Positions 26,864 through 34,961 are shown, counted from the first letter of the stretch. The stretch is DNA of 64,000 bases from Sphingosinicella xenopeptidilytica (GCF_042676985.1 NZ_JBHTIK010000015.1:372001-436000); one strand, 5' to 3'. The notes: a model not told the origin generated them from the sequence alone. Numbers and translations: made by a program.

Positions 26864-26880
26864 TTGAGTCTCGACCCTAG
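26861..26880 (-). repeat. Right terminal inverted repeat of the IS5-type element
   Basis: Twenty bases ending GACCCTAG, inverted copy of 26021-26040. The transposase stop codon (26861-26863) lies inside this repeat. The 163 bases from 26881 to 27043 that follow show no gene. Confidence 0.8.
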
Positions 26881-27043
26881 TCAAAGGTCAGTTCCCTGCC
26901 GATTGAACTACGGGTCATTACCGAAGTAGTTCGTCAATTTGCATGCGAGGGCTATTACTGAACGATTGTCACAAGGGCGCAAGGCTTCTAACGGCACAAG
27001 CCTCGAGCACTTCCCCCACGAAGGCTTGGTTGATAAACGCTCT

Positions 27044-28114
27044 TCAGTTAGCTGCTGCTGAAGCGGAAAAATACCGCTCCACACCCCACCACACCGCATA
27101 CGTCCCCGCAAAGGCGACGAGCCCGTCCACGGCGTAATGCCAGCCGAGGTGGATTGAGCCCACGAACGTCGTGAGCGCGAAGAGCGAAGCGATGAGACCC
27201 GCCACGCGTCCGATCCGGAACGCGAGCAGCACGTAGAGGAAGGCGATCGCGTTGTGGAGCGAGGGCATTGCCGAAATGCCCATCGAGAAGGCGATCGTGT
27301 CCGTCTCGTGCGCGGTCCAGAGCATGGTCTGCCAGTGCAGCGCGCCAAGGCCGCTGCCGTCGTTGGCCTTCAGCGCCGCGTCGATCGCAGTGAGCCTTTC
27401 CATCAGCCCGGCGAACTCCGGTGCGGAGGGAGAGGCCAGCGCCGCGAGGAAGCATGGCCCCGCAGAGCTGCCGATGTAGGCGCCGAACACGCCGAGCACG
27501 ATCCAGATCGCCGTGAAATTCAGGAAGAAGCGCGCACGCTCGGCGCCCGGCGCGATGAGCGCGAAATAGCCGATCGCCACGGAAAGCCCGAACACCCACA
27601 GCGTGTAAAGGCGATCGATCACCAGCGTTGCATCGGCCGAGCCGAAGAGCGCGTGCGTCAGCTCCCACGGCTGTCGACCCAGGAACAGCAGCTTGTCGGC
27701 CGCGGCAAACAGGTCGTCGAGATAAAACGGCATGATGTGCGGGATCTGCATTTTCAGCATACCCATCGCTGCGAACAGCACTGGCATCAGCGCGAGCGGC
27801 AGCAGCCGCGAGACGAGCCCACTTGTATCCTGAAGCTGCGCGCGCAGCGAAACCACCATGCTGGACAGCGGCTGTGCCTCCCCGGAGAGCAGCGCGCGGA
27901 TCAAATGATAGAGAAGCCCCAGCGACACAACGAGCGGAACCGCGCGCAGCGCCTTGCCCATGTAGTCGGCAACCAGCGCGGCCGTGGAGGCTCCGTTCCA
28001 CTGCGCCACCACCTCGGAAACGCCATAGATTCCGGCGACCATCAGAAACAGCGGCGCAAGCCATGCCCATTCCTCACGCGCGATGGAAAACGGCTTTCCG
28101 AGAACAGCGTACAT
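27044..28114 (-). CDS. PAP2-superfamily membrane phosphatase/phosphotransferase (PAP2_3 type)
   Basis: A 356-aa polytopic protein. The PAP2 catalytic motifs are SMGISAMPSLHNAIAFLY, holding the Ser and His of motif 2, and SIHLGWHYAVDGL, the motif 3 His-Asp. The layout resembles the Aur1/inositolphosphotransferase branch, which acts on phospho- or sphingolipids. The substrate is unknown; in a sphingolipid-making organism a headgroup transfer role is possible, but that is inference. It is a single gene, opposite in direction to the islet and with normal high-GC composition. A start at 28114 (ATG) fits the first helix. Confidence 0.85.
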   Translation of the reverse strand: MYAVLGKPFSIAREEWAWLAPLFLMVAGIYGVSEVVAQWNGASTAALVADYMGKALRAVPLVVSLGLLYHLIRALLSGEAQPLSSMVVSLRAQLQDTSGLVSRLLPLALMPVLFAAMGMLKMQIPHIMPFYLDDLFAAADKLLFLGRQPWELTHALFGSADATLVIDRLYTLWVFGLSVAIGYFALIAPGAERARFFLNFTAIWIVLGVFGAYIGSSAGPCFLAALASPSAPEFAGLMERLTAIDAALKANDGSGLGALHWQTMLWTAHETDTIAFSMGISAMPSLHNAIAFLYVLLAFRIGRVAGLIASLFALTTFVGSIHLGWHYAVDGLVAFAGTYAVWWGVERYFSASAAAN

Positions 28115-28251
28115 GGGCGCCCGATCGATACCTGCTGGTGTGACCAGCCCTATACAGAAGGCATTAACGATACGTGGAAGCGGCAGTCTCCAGTGCGACC
28201 GCCCCCGGGCACATTACGACACCGTTCCAATAACATGTTGATAATACGTCG

Positions 28252-28351
28252 CATGTGTGCGAGCAGCCGAGCCGCGCGAGTTTCTTATTCTCGCGTTGTT
28301 TACATCCCAGTTTGACTGGCCCGGCCGTCCCAGCGGTCGGGCCAATTTTTT
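28252..28351 (+). ncRNA. Candidate small RNA ending in a strong intrinsic terminator
   Basis: A plus-strand intrinsic terminator at 28317-28351 has no plus-strand gene before it: the nearest gene upstream runs on the opposite strand. A -10-like GATAAT (28240-28245) with a weak -35 (CGACAC, 28217-28222, 17-base spacing) would start an RNA of about 100 nt. A hairpin CGCGAG/CTCGCG (28275-28280 and 28290-28295) with a 9-base pyrimidine-rich loop lies inside. I do not recognise a known RNA family. The 5' end is approximate. Confidence 0.4.
28317..28351 (+). terminator. Intrinsic terminator with no obvious upstream gene
   Basis: An 11-bp stem (28317-28327 with 28334-28344, one G-U pair) around the loop TCCCAG is followed by A and six T. 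On the opposite strand no T-run follows, so it works in the plus direction only and cannot serve the minus-strand tRNA-Lys. Confidence 0.85.
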
Positions 28352-28403
28352 CCGTATTGCCGGGCTGCAGACACCAGGAATCGAAAATCGGAAGAAACTG
28401 TGA

Positions 28404-28479
28404 TGGTGAGCCCTGCTGGATTCGAACCAGCGACCTACTGATTAAAAGTCAGTTGCTCTACCGACTGAGCTAAGGGCCC
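28404..28479 (-). tRNA. tRNA-Lys (UUU)
   Basis: A 76-nt cloverleaf with encoded CCA. The acceptor stem is GGGCCCT with AGGGCTC (one G-U pair), the anticodon arm ACTGA-CTTTTAA-TCAGT gives UUU, and the T arm contains GGTTCGAATCC. Confidence 0.95.
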
Positions 28480-28505
28480 ATGCGCCATGCGGCGTGTGCG
28501 GGGCT

Positions 28506-28534
28506 GATCTATGGAGCGCGGGGGCTTCGGTCAA
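28506..28534 (-). promoter_or_regulatory. Promoter of tRNA-Lys
   Basis: On the minus strand TTGACC (28529-28534) and TAGATC (28506-28511) are 17 bases apart. The -35 element overlaps the folK stop codon (28531-28533), so the promoter lies at the very end of that gene. Confidence 0.6.
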
Positions 28535-29055
28535 CCGTTTCTGAGACGGGCGTGCATCTGGCGCACGGTGAGGCCGATGACAGGATGCCTCCAGTCCGGC
28601 ACGACAGTCAGCATAGGGGCCAGCACGAAGTCCCGGAGGTGCATGGATCGGTGCGGCGCGGCGACGCCTCGCGACTGCCGCCAAAGCAATCGCCCCGGCC
28701 ATACGCCAGCGCCCCATGCGATGAGGTCGAGATCGAGCACGCGCGCGCCCCAGCGCCGCCCGCCGCGCCGTCCGAAGCCACGCTCCACGGCCTTCAGCGC
28801 CACGACGATCTCCGGCGGTGTCAGCACCGTCGATGACGTCATGACGGCGTTCGCATAGTCGCGCCCACCCGGCCCCACGGCCCGCGTGCCGAGGATCGGC
28901 GACACGGCAGCGGCTGGAAACCCGGCCTCGCCAAGCGCCTTCACCGCGGCGCGCACGACGCCGGCCGGGCGTCCGTGCCGCCCGTGCGGGCGGTTCGATC
29001 CGATGGCGATCACGATGGATGTCTCGGCGGGTGTTGCGGCGGTTGCTAAGGCCAT
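28531..29055 (-). CDS. folK: 6-hydroxymethyl-dihydropterin pyrophosphokinase
   Basis: HPPK of folate synthesis (174 aa): transfers pyrophosphate from ATP to 6-hydroxymethyl-7,8-dihydropterin in the cytoplasm. Seen: IVIAIGSNRPHGRHG, DYANAVMTSSTVLTPPEI, the signature RRWGARVLDLDLIAWG with both metal-binding Asp, and APHRSMHLRDFVLAPM followed by PDWRHP. The C-terminal sequence is normal. It stands alone; the other folate genes of the window (folB and the FolM-like gene) are 30 kb away. A longer antisense frame to 29290 was not used. Confidence 0.92.
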   Translation of the reverse strand: MALATAATPAETSIVIAIGSNRPHGRHGRPAGVVRAAVKALGEAGFPAAAVSPILGTRAVGPGGRDYANAVMTSSTVLTPPEIVVALKAVERGFGRRGGRRWGARVLDLDLIAWGAGVWPGRLLWRQSRGVAAPHRSMHLRDFVLAPMLTVVPDWRHPVIGLTVRQMHARLRNG

Positions 29056-29084
29056 GCGCGCCGCTTAATCGGAAAGCCATGTTC

Positions 29085-29732
29085 ATGGAAAGCCCGCTTC
29101 CCCAAACCGAGCCGCCGCGCGACTGCCCGCGCTGCCCGCGCCTTGCCGATTTCCGCGCCGAATGCCGCGCCGAATACCCCGATTGGTGGAATGCCCCCGT
29201 CCCCGCCTTCGGCGATCCCGACGCATGGCTCGGCATCATCGGCCTTGCGCCCGGCAAGCACGGCGCGAACCGAACCGGGCGGCCGTTCACGGGCGATTAT
29301 GCGGGCGATCTTCTCTATGCGACGCTGGACAAGTTCGGGCTGTCGACCGGCACCTATGCCGCCGATCCGAACGACGGCCTCCGCCTGAAGGGCGCGATCA
29401 TCATCAACGCGGTGAAGTGCCTGCCGCCCGAAAACAAGCCGACGCCCGAGGAAATGAACACCTGCCGGCCCTTCCTTGAAACGCAGATCGCCGCGCTGCC
29501 CCGCGCGCGCGCGTTCATCGCGCTCGGCCTCATCGCGCACCAGTCGACCCTGCGCAGCTTCGGGCTCAAACCCTCGCATCACAAGTTCGGGCACGGCGCG
29601 CGCCATGCGTTGCCGGGCGGGCGCATCCTGTTCAACAGTTACCACTGCTCGCGTTACAACACGAACACCGGACGGCTCACCGCGCCGATGTTCGAGGACG
29701 TCTTCCGCATGGCAATGAACGAGGCCGCATAA
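29085..29732 (+). CDS. Uracil-DNA glycosylase, family 5 (UDGb type)
   Basis: 215-aa base excision repair enzyme. Motif A is GLAPGKHGANRTGRPFTGD, and the C-terminal motif NSYHCSRYNTNTGRLT matches the family 5 H-x-S-x-x-N-x-x-T-x-x-L-T pattern with Cys at one place. Four Cys near the N-terminus and middle (CPRCPR, CLPP, CRPF) could ligate an iron-sulfur cluster, as known for this family. GGAAAG lies eight bases before the ATG at 29085; the ATG at 29079 is an alternative. It is followed after four bases by the YqaJ-like nuclease. Confidence 0.9.
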   Translation: MESPLPQTEPPRDCPRCPRLADFRAECRAEYPDWWNAPVPAFGDPDAWLGIIGLAPGKHGANRTGRPFTGDYAGDLLYATLDKFGLSTGTYAADPNDGLRLKGAIIINAVKCLPPENKPTPEEMNTCRPFLETQIAALPRARAFIALGLIAHQSTLRSFGLKPSHHKFGHGARHALPGGRILFNSYHCSRYNTNTGRLTAPMFEDVFRMAMNEAA

Positions 29733-29736
29733 CCCC

Positions 29737-30315
29737 ATGCCCTTCTCGATCGTGGATCTCGATCAGGGGAACGCGCGCTGGCTGCAATGGCGGAGCGGCG
29801 GTCTGGGCGCCTCGGATGCGCCTGCCGTGATGGGCGAGAATCCTTGGAAAAGCCGCAAGCGCCTGCTCAAGGAAAAGGTGGATGCGATGGCGGGCGTCGT
29901 CTCGCACTGGCGCGGCAATGCGGCAATGTCGCGGGGGAACGCGCTGGAGCCGGAAGCGCGGCGGCTCTATGCGGGCCATACCGGCCACAGCGTCGCGCCG
30001 GCCTGCCTTCAGAGCAATCGCTACGAATGGCTGCGCGCCAGCGTCGACGGCATCTGCTTTACCGCGGGCGCTGTCGTCGAGATCAAGTGCGGCGACAAGG
30101 CCTACGCCTACAGCACCGAAAAGCGCGCCGTGCCGCGCTACTACTACGGCCAACTCCAGCACATCCTCGCCGTCACCGGCTATGCGCAGATCGATTTCTG
30201 GTGCTGGGTGCCCGGCCGCGCGCCGCAGCACATCGTGGCCGCGCGCGATGAGGCCTATATCGACCGGATGCTCGATACCGAGGCCGCGTTCTGGGACGAG
30301 GTGCTGGCGGGGTAA
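29737..30315 (+). CDS. YqaJ-like (lambda exonuclease-type) nuclease
   Basis: PD-(D/E)XK nuclease of 192 aa related to phage YqaJ/lambda exonucleases. The expected residues are in order: GASDAPAVMGENPW, Glu in GNALEPEARRLYAGHTG, Asp in RASVDGICF, Glu-x-Lys in AVVEIKCGDK, and Gln in YYGQLQHILAVTG. No annealing protein or phage gene is nearby. The start is four bases after the glycosylase stop, so the two form one transcript and may act together in DNA repair. Composition is like the surrounding genes, so transfer would be old. Confidence 0.85.
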   Translation: MPFSIVDLDQGNARWLQWRSGGLGASDAPAVMGENPWKSRKRLLKEKVDAMAGVVSHWRGNAAMSRGNALEPEARRLYAGHTGHSVAPACLQSNRYEWLRASVDGICFTAGAVVEIKCGDKAYAYSTEKRAVPRYYYGQLQHILAVTGYAQIDFWCWVPGRAPQHIVAARDEAYIDRMLDTEAAFWDEVLAG

Positions 30316-30321
30316 GCCCCC

Positions 30322-31170
30322 TCAGATATCCTGCGCCAGCCGCCCGTAGAGCTCCGGCCGCCGGTCCCGGAAGAAGCCGAACGCGGCGCGGTGTTTCTTC
30401 ACGCGCTCCAGATCGATTTCCGCCGTCAGCACGCCCGTTTCCGCTGCGCCGAACTCCGCAACGAAATCGCCGCGCTCGTCGGTGATGAAGCTATGCCCGT
30501 AAAAGCTCATCGCGTCCTCGCTGCCGATTCGGTTCGCGGCCACGACGGGCACCACATTCGAAACCGCGTGGCCGATCATCGCCCGCCGCCACAGTCGCGA
30601 GGTGTCGAGTTCCTCCGCCGCCGGTTCGTCGCCTATGGCGGTGGGGAAGAACAGCACGTCCGCGCCCATCAGCATCATCGCGCGCGCGGTTTCGGGATAC
30701 CACTGGTCCCAGCAGACGCCGACGCCCACCGTGCCGTACTTCGTCGGCCACACCTTGAAACCGGTGTTGCCGGGCCGGAAATAGAATTTCTCCGTATAGC
30801 CGGGGCCGTCCGGGATATGGCTCTTGCGGTAGGTGCCCATCACCTTGCCGCTGTCGTCGATCATCGCGAGCGTATTGTAATAGTGCGGCCCGTCCGCCTC
30901 GAAAAAGCTCGTCGGGATATAGACCTTCAGCTCGGCGGCGAGCTTCTGCATGGCCAGCACCGACTGATGCTCGGCTACCGGCTTCGCCGTCGCGAAAAAA
31001 CGCTCATGCTGCACCTGGCAGAAATACGGCCCTTCGAAGAGCTCGGGCGGCAGGATGATCTTCGCACCCTTCCCCGCCGCCTCGCGCACCAGATCGCTGA
31101 CGCACGCGATATTGCTGTCGATGTCACCCCCGAGCGGAAGCTGAAGCGCGGCGACGTTCATGGTGCTCAT
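30322..31170 (-). CDS. aguB: N-carbamoylputrescine amidase
   Basis: Nitrilase-superfamily enzyme of 282 aa that converts N-carbamoylputrescine to putrescine, CO2 and ammonia. The catalytic triad is visible: Glu in LPPELFEGPYFCQ, Lys in TYRKSHIPDGPGY and Cys in GVCWDQWYPETARAM. Close match to plant- and bacterial-type AguB. Its ATG at 31170 overlaps the aguA stop (ATGA). It is the second step after agmatine deiminase and the last gene of a four-gene operon starting with ppx. Confidence 0.95.
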   Translation of the reverse strand: MSTMNVAALQLPLGGDIDSNIACVSDLVREAAGKGAKIILPPELFEGPYFCQVQHERFFATAKPVAEHQSVLAMQKLAAELKVYIPTSFFEADGPHYYNTLAMIDDSGKVMGTYRKSHIPDGPGYTEKFYFRPGNTGFKVWPTKYGTVGVGVCWDQWYPETARAMMLMGADVLFFPTAIGDEPAAEELDTSRLWRRAMIGHAVSNVVPVVAANRIGSEDAMSFYGHSFITDERGDFVAEFGAAETGVLTAEIDLERVKKHRAAFGFFRDRRPELYGRLAQDI

Positions 31171-32141
31171 AGGGCGGGAACCTGCTGCGTGATGCAATGG
31201 AAGGAGCCGCCGCCGGTCAGGATATGGCTGGCCGGAAGCCCCACCGCCTTGCGGCCGGGAAACAGCGCCTGCACGGCGGCCACGGCGGCTTCGTCGTTCG
31301 GCTGGCCATAGATGGGTACGATCACCTTCTTGTTGGTGATCAGGAAGTTCATGTAGCTCGCCGGGATCGCCTCGCCGTCCACATCGAGAAGGCCGGGCGA
31401 CGGAATCGTTTTCACCTCAAGCCCCGCAGCCTCCAGCGTCCGCCGCGCTTCGGCATAGGCATCGGCGTTCGGATCATCCGCGCCCGCAGCCTCCGGAACC
31501 ACGACGACACCCTCGGCGACGAAGCGCGCGAGGTTGTCGACATGCCCGTCCGTATGGTCGTTCAGAAGCCCGTCGCCGAGCCAGATCACGGTGTCGAGCC
31601 CGAGATCGGCAGCCAACCGCGCCTCGATCTCTGCCTGCGACAGATCGGGATTACGGTTCGGATTGAGCAGGCACTGCCGCGTCGTCACCACGCGGCCCGT
31701 GCCGTCCGGCTCGATCGCGCCGCCTTCAAGCACCCAGTCGTGCCGTGCGAGCGCCGCGCCCTGCGTTTCAGCGACGAACTCGGCGACCGTGTCGTCGCCT
31801 TCCAGCTCATACTTGCCGCCCCAGCCGTTGAAGCGGAAACCCGCCGCGCTGCCGTCCGAAAGGAACAGCGGGCCGGTGTCGCGCAGCCAGATGTCGCCGA
31901 ACTTGCGCTGGTGGATGCGCACGGAGGGGTGATCGGCGAGCGCGAGCCGCGCCGTCGCCTCCGCCTCGGGACCGTCGACGAGAAGCTCGACGGGCTCGCC
32001 GCCGTCCGCGATGATCGCGGCCACCATCGCGGCGACCTCGGCCTGCGCAGGCTCGAGGTCTTCCTGCCACAGCGAGGCGTCGGAGGGCCACGCCGTCCAG
32101 ATCGCGGCGTGCGGCGCCCATTCGGCGGGCTGACGTTTCAT
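31167..32141 (-). CDS. aguA: Agmatine deiminase
   Basis: Porphyromonas-type peptidyl-arginine deiminase family enzyme (324 aa) that turns agmatine into N-carbamoylputrescine. Seen: WAPHAAIWTAWPSDASLW at the N-terminus, the substrate-binding region DIWLRDTGPLFL and GWGGKY, LNDHTDGHVDNLARFV, and the catalytic Cys in ILTGGGSFHCITQQ at the C-terminus. The ATG at 32141 overlaps the rlmE stop (ATGA); the longer frame to 32243 lies in rlmE sequence. No arginine decarboxylase is in the window. Confidence 0.95.
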   Translation of the reverse strand: MKRQPAEWAPHAAIWTAWPSDASLWQEDLEPAQAEVAAMVAAIIADGGEPVELLVDGPEAEATARLALADHPSVRIHQRKFGDIWLRDTGPLFLSDGSAAGFRFNGWGGKYELEGDDTVAEFVAETQGAALARHDWVLEGGAIEPDGTGRVVTTRQCLLNPNRNPDLSQAEIEARLAADLGLDTVIWLGDGLLNDHTDGHVDNLARFVAEGVVVVPEAAGADDPNADAYAEARRTLEAAGLEVKTIPSPGLLDVDGEAIPASYMNFLITNKKVIVPIYGQPNDEAAVAAVQALFPGRKAVGLPASHILTGGGSFHCITQQVPAL

Positions 32142-32881
32142 GAATTCTCCTCTTGCGCGAAGCCGGTTTCGTCGGCGGCTCTGCCACTCGAACCCTCCCC
32201 GGGCAACGCTGTTCCCTTGAACCCCTGTGCCACCACGTACCATTCGGACGAATCCTTGCGGCTCGCGGGTGGTTTCGAGTGCTTCACCGTGCGGAAATTG
32301 CGTTTCAGCTCCGCGACAAGCGCATGGTCTGCACCGCCCGCCAGCACCTTGGCGACAAACGTGCCGCCGTGGGCAAGAATCTCACACGCGAAATAGAGCC
32401 CCGCCTCCACCAGCGCCATCGTACGCAGGTGGTCGGTCTGCTTGTGGCCGATGGTGTTCGCCGCCATGTCCGACAGCACGAGGTCGGCCGCCCCGCCAAG
32501 CGCCGCCTTCAGCGCACCCGGCGCTTCATCGGCAAGGAAATCCATCTGCAGGAAGGTCACGCCCGCCAGCGGCTCCATTTCCAGAAGGTCGATGCCCACC
32601 ACCGCCGCCTTCGGATGCTTCTCGCGCAGCACCTGGCACCAGCCGCCGGGCGCAGCGCCCAGGTCCACCACCCGGCGCACGCCGCGCAGAAAATGGTACT
32701 TCTCGTCGAGTTCCAGCAGCTTGAACGCCGCGCGCGAGCGATAACCCTGCGATTTCGCCGCCTTCACATAGGGATCGTTGAGTTGCCGCTCGATCCAGCG
32801 CGTCGAGGCCGCCGATCGCCGCCGCGCCGTCTTCACCCGCACCTTGCCGCCCACGGAGCGGCCCCCGATACCGTTTGCCAT
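32138..32881 (-). CDS. rlmE: 23S rRNA (uridine-2'-O)-methyltransferase RlmE
   Basis: FtsJ/RrmJ family methyltransferase of 247 aa that modifies U2552 of 23S rRNA. The K-D-K-E tetrad is present: Lys in RSRAAFKLLELDEKY, Asp in VLSDMAANTIG, Lys in GGTFVAKVLAGG and Glu in SSEWYVVAQGFKG. The SAM motif is VVDLGAAPGGWCQVL. A basic N-terminal extension (GGKVRVKTARRRSAAS) is usual in alphaproteobacteria. One base separates it from ppx. Confidence 0.95.
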   Translation of the reverse strand: MANGIGGRSVGGKVRVKTARRRSAASTRWIERQLNDPYVKAAKSQGYRSRAAFKLLELDEKYHFLRGVRRVVDLGAAPGGWCQVLREKHPKAAVVGIDLLEMEPLAGVTFLQMDFLADEAPGALKAALGGAADLVLSDMAANTIGHKQTDHLRTMALVEAGLYFACEILAHGGTFVAKVLAGGADHALVAELKRNFRTVKHSKPPASRKDSSEWYVVAQGFKGTALPGEGSSGRAADETGFAQEENS

Positions 32882-32882
32882 G

Positions 32883-33938
32883 CTAAAGCCTGTGACCGTC
32901 GCGCCGCATCAGCGTGCGGAGGATGCCCTCGCGGATGCCGCGGTCGGCAACGCACACCTCTCGCGCCGGGAACATCGCAAGGATGGCGTCAAGGATGGCG
33001 CATCCCGCGATGATAAGGTCGGCGCGCTCGTTGCCGATGCAGGCGAGCGCGGCGCGTTCAGCGTGCGCCATGCGGGAGAGCGAAACGCCCACCTCGCGAA
33101 GCGCTGCGGCGGGTACGCTGCAGCCATCGACCCTGCGCCGGTCGTAATGCGCGAGGCCGAGGTGCAGGCTCGCAAGCGTGGTGATCGTGCCCGATGTGCC
33201 CAGAAGCTGCAGCGCTTCCGGGCTGCACGGCGGATGCAGATGTTCGCGCGCGCCCGCAAGATGCTCGGTCACGCGCGCGATCATCCGCTCATAGGCGGCC
33301 TCGCGTTCCTGGGCGGTCTCGAAATGCGTCGGCTCCGTTTCGGTGAGCGACACGACGCCCCACGGCACGCTCGCCCAGCTCACGATCCGCTCGCGCCCGC
33401 CCGCGCCGATCTCGACAAGGATGATCTCGGTGCTGCCGCCGCCGATGTCGAAAACGAGCGCGTGGCCCCCGCTGCGGTCGAGCAGCGTCTGGCAGCCGAG
33501 CACGGCGAGCCGGGCTTCCTCCTCGGGCGAAATCACGTCGAGCGCGATGCCGGTTTCGGCAAACACGCGGTCCACGAAGGCGTCGCGATTGCTCGCCCGG
33601 CGGCAGGCCTCGGTGGCGACGTTGCGGCTCACCCACACCCCCCGGCGGCGTATCTTCTCGGCGCAGGCCTTCAGCGCGGCAACGGCGCGGTCCTGTGCGG
33701 CGTCCGAAAGCCGCCCAGTCTCCAGCAGCCCCTCACCCAGCCGCACGATCCGCGAGAAGGCATCCACCACATAGAAGCCGCCGCGCGCGGGCCGGGCTAT
33801 CAAGAGGCGGCAATTGTTGGTGCCCAGGTCGAGCGCGGCATAGGCGCGCCGCTGCGTCTGCCCGATATCACCCCGCGACAGCGGAGGTATGGAGTCCGTA
33901 ACGCCCGTGTCGGGCGCGGTATTCACGTCGAAAGGCAT
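32883..33938 (-). CDS. ppx: Ppx/GppA family exopolyphosphatase
   Basis: Actin-fold phosphatase of 351 aa acting on polyphosphate or pppGpp. Seen: the phosphate-1 motif YAALDLGTNNCRLLIA, NVATEACRRASNRDAFVD, and the phosphate-2 motif ALVFDIGGGSTEIILVE. The short length, lacking the C-terminal HD-like part of E. coli Ppx, is normal for alphaproteobacteria. The choice between Ppx and GppA activity cannot be made from sequence. It leads the rlmE-aguA-aguB operon. Confidence 0.9.
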   Translation of the reverse strand: MPFDVNTAPDTGVTDSIPPLSRGDIGQTQRRAYAALDLGTNNCRLLIARPARGGFYVVDAFSRIVRLGEGLLETGRLSDAAQDRAVAALKACAEKIRRRGVWVSRNVATEACRRASNRDAFVDRVFAETGIALDVISPEEEARLAVLGCQTLLDRSGGHALVFDIGGGSTEIILVEIGAGGRERIVSWASVPWGVVSLTETEPTHFETAQEREAAYERMIARVTEHLAGAREHLHPPCSPEALQLLGTSGTITTLASLHLGLAHYDRRRVDGCSVPAAALREVGVSLSRMAHAERAALACIGNERADLIIAGCAILDAILAMFPAREVCVADRGIREGILRTLMRRDGHRL

Positions 33939-34064
33939 GATGGTCGCCCTGTAATCAAGACACCGGAGACCCGAAAAGGCTTCCGACGTTCACTTGAAAG
34001 CGAGGCTAGCACCCTTTTGTGAAAATTCGCAACCTCCGCGCACAACCCGCGCGCATCTGACCGT

Positions 34065-34093
34065 TTGACATTGCGCGGCCGCCCCCATATTAC
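34065..34093 (+). promoter_or_regulatory. Promoter of tRNA-Gln
   Basis: A consensus TTGACA (34065-34070), exactly 17 bases, then TATTAC (34088-34093). The start would fall near 34100, about 30 bases before the tRNA. The best sigma-70 promoter seen in the window. Confidence 0.8.
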
Positions 34094-34129
34094 GCCCACC
34101 GCAATCGGGCGGCACCTGCCGCTTGTTGG

Positions 34130-34203
34130 TGCCCTGTCGTCTAATGGTAAGACTACGGACTCTGACTCCGTCAATCGAGGTTCGAATCCTCGCGGGGCAT
34201 CCA
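34130..34203 (+). tRNA. tRNA-Gln (CUG)
   Basis: A 74-nt cloverleaf with encoded CCA. The acceptor stem begins with U1-A72 (TGCCCTG with CGGGGCA allowing one T-G pair), typical of tRNA-Gln. The anticodon arm ACGGA-CTCTGAC-TCCGT gives CUG, and the T arm has GGTTCGAATCC. Confidence 0.95.
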
Positions 34204-34289
34204 TCTCCTCTCGTGAATTGACTGCCGCGCGATTTCCCGTCCGGCAGCGCTGTGATAAGCTCCCGACATCTTTTGTGGGGAGAAAGCGC

Positions 34290-34961
34290 ATGACCGGCAG
34301 CATCGTTGTCCGTGGGTTCCTGGCTGCAACGCTTCTTGTCGGAACACTCTCCGCCGCGCCGCCTGCCGCAGCGCAGGGGTTTGGCGCGCCTGTGAAATCC
34401 ATCCTCGGCGACGCATCGGACAGTGCGCTCGACAAGCTCGCCCAGCCGGGCGCCTTCTATGCCGACAAGGCGATCCGCATCCTGCTTCCGGGGCCGCTCA
34501 AGAAAGCTTCCAAGCTGATGAAATACACGGATCAGGCCGGCCTCACGGGCAATCTCACGAAAAGCCTGAACGATGCCGCCGGCCTTGCCGCGAAGGAAGC
34601 CAAGCCGATCTTCCGCAGCGCGATCAACGATATGACGCTGCAGGACGGCGTCAGCGTGGTTTCGAAGAGCGACGGCGCGACCCGGTATCTGGAGGAAAGC
34701 GCGGGCAACGACCTGCAAGCCAAGGTCCGTCCCCTCGTCGCCGCCGCGCTCGGCAAAGTCGGCGCCTTCGATCAGCTGGACAAGCTCGGTGCCGGTTCCT
34801 CGCTCCTGTCGGGCGCAGGCCTCAGCCGAGACGGCCTGACGGACAGCGTCACCGATCAGGCGCTGAAGGGCATCTTCCAATATATCGGCACCGAAGAGGC
34901 GAAGCTGCGCGCCAACCCGCTCGACGCCGGAAAGAAGCTCTTGAAGACCCTCAAGAAGTAG
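34290..34961 (+). CDS. DUF4197 domain protein, secreted
   Basis: A 223-aa protein with a signal peptide (residues 1-27, ending PAAA-Q) and the DUF4197 body (FYADKAIRILLPGPLKKASK; GATRYLEE; VTDQALKGIFQYIGTEEAKL). Predicted to be an all-helical periplasmic protein; no function is known. GGGGAG lies seven bases before the ATG. It follows tRNA-Gln by 86 bases and is not obviously in an operon. A GACTGCC/GGCAGTC hairpin without a T-run (34964-34980) follows the stop. Confidence 0.88.
   Translation: MTGSIVVRGFLAATLLVGTLSAAPPAAAQGFGAPVKSILGDASDSALDKLAQPGAFYADKAIRILLPGPLKKASKLMKYTDQAGLTGNLTKSLNDAAGLAAKEAKPIFRSAINDMTLQDGVSVVSKSDGATRYLEESAGNDLQAKVRPLVAAALGKVGAFDQLDKLGAGSSLLSGAGLSRDGLTDSVTDQALKGIFQYIGTEEAKLRANPLDAGKKLLKTLKK

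Larger units (their letters stand above)
26021..26880 (+). mobile_element. IS5-family insertion sequence, about 860 bp
   Basis: A DDE transposase gene is bounded by imperfect 20-bp inverted ends: 26021-26040 (CTAGGGTCCAAACCCAATTA) and the complement of 26861-26880 (CTAGGGTCGAGACTCAATCA), matching at 16 of 20 positions. Both outer ends read CTAG, consistent with the YTAR/CTAG target preference of the IS5 family; the true tip and the TA or CTAG duplication cannot be separated by eye. It closes the right side of the glycosyltransferase islet and looks intact. Confidence 0.88.

Noticed and set aside
29737..30315. Prophage remnant suggested by the YqaJ-like nuclease
   Set aside because: No integrase, structural, replication or lysis gene nearby; composition and operon structure fit the host.
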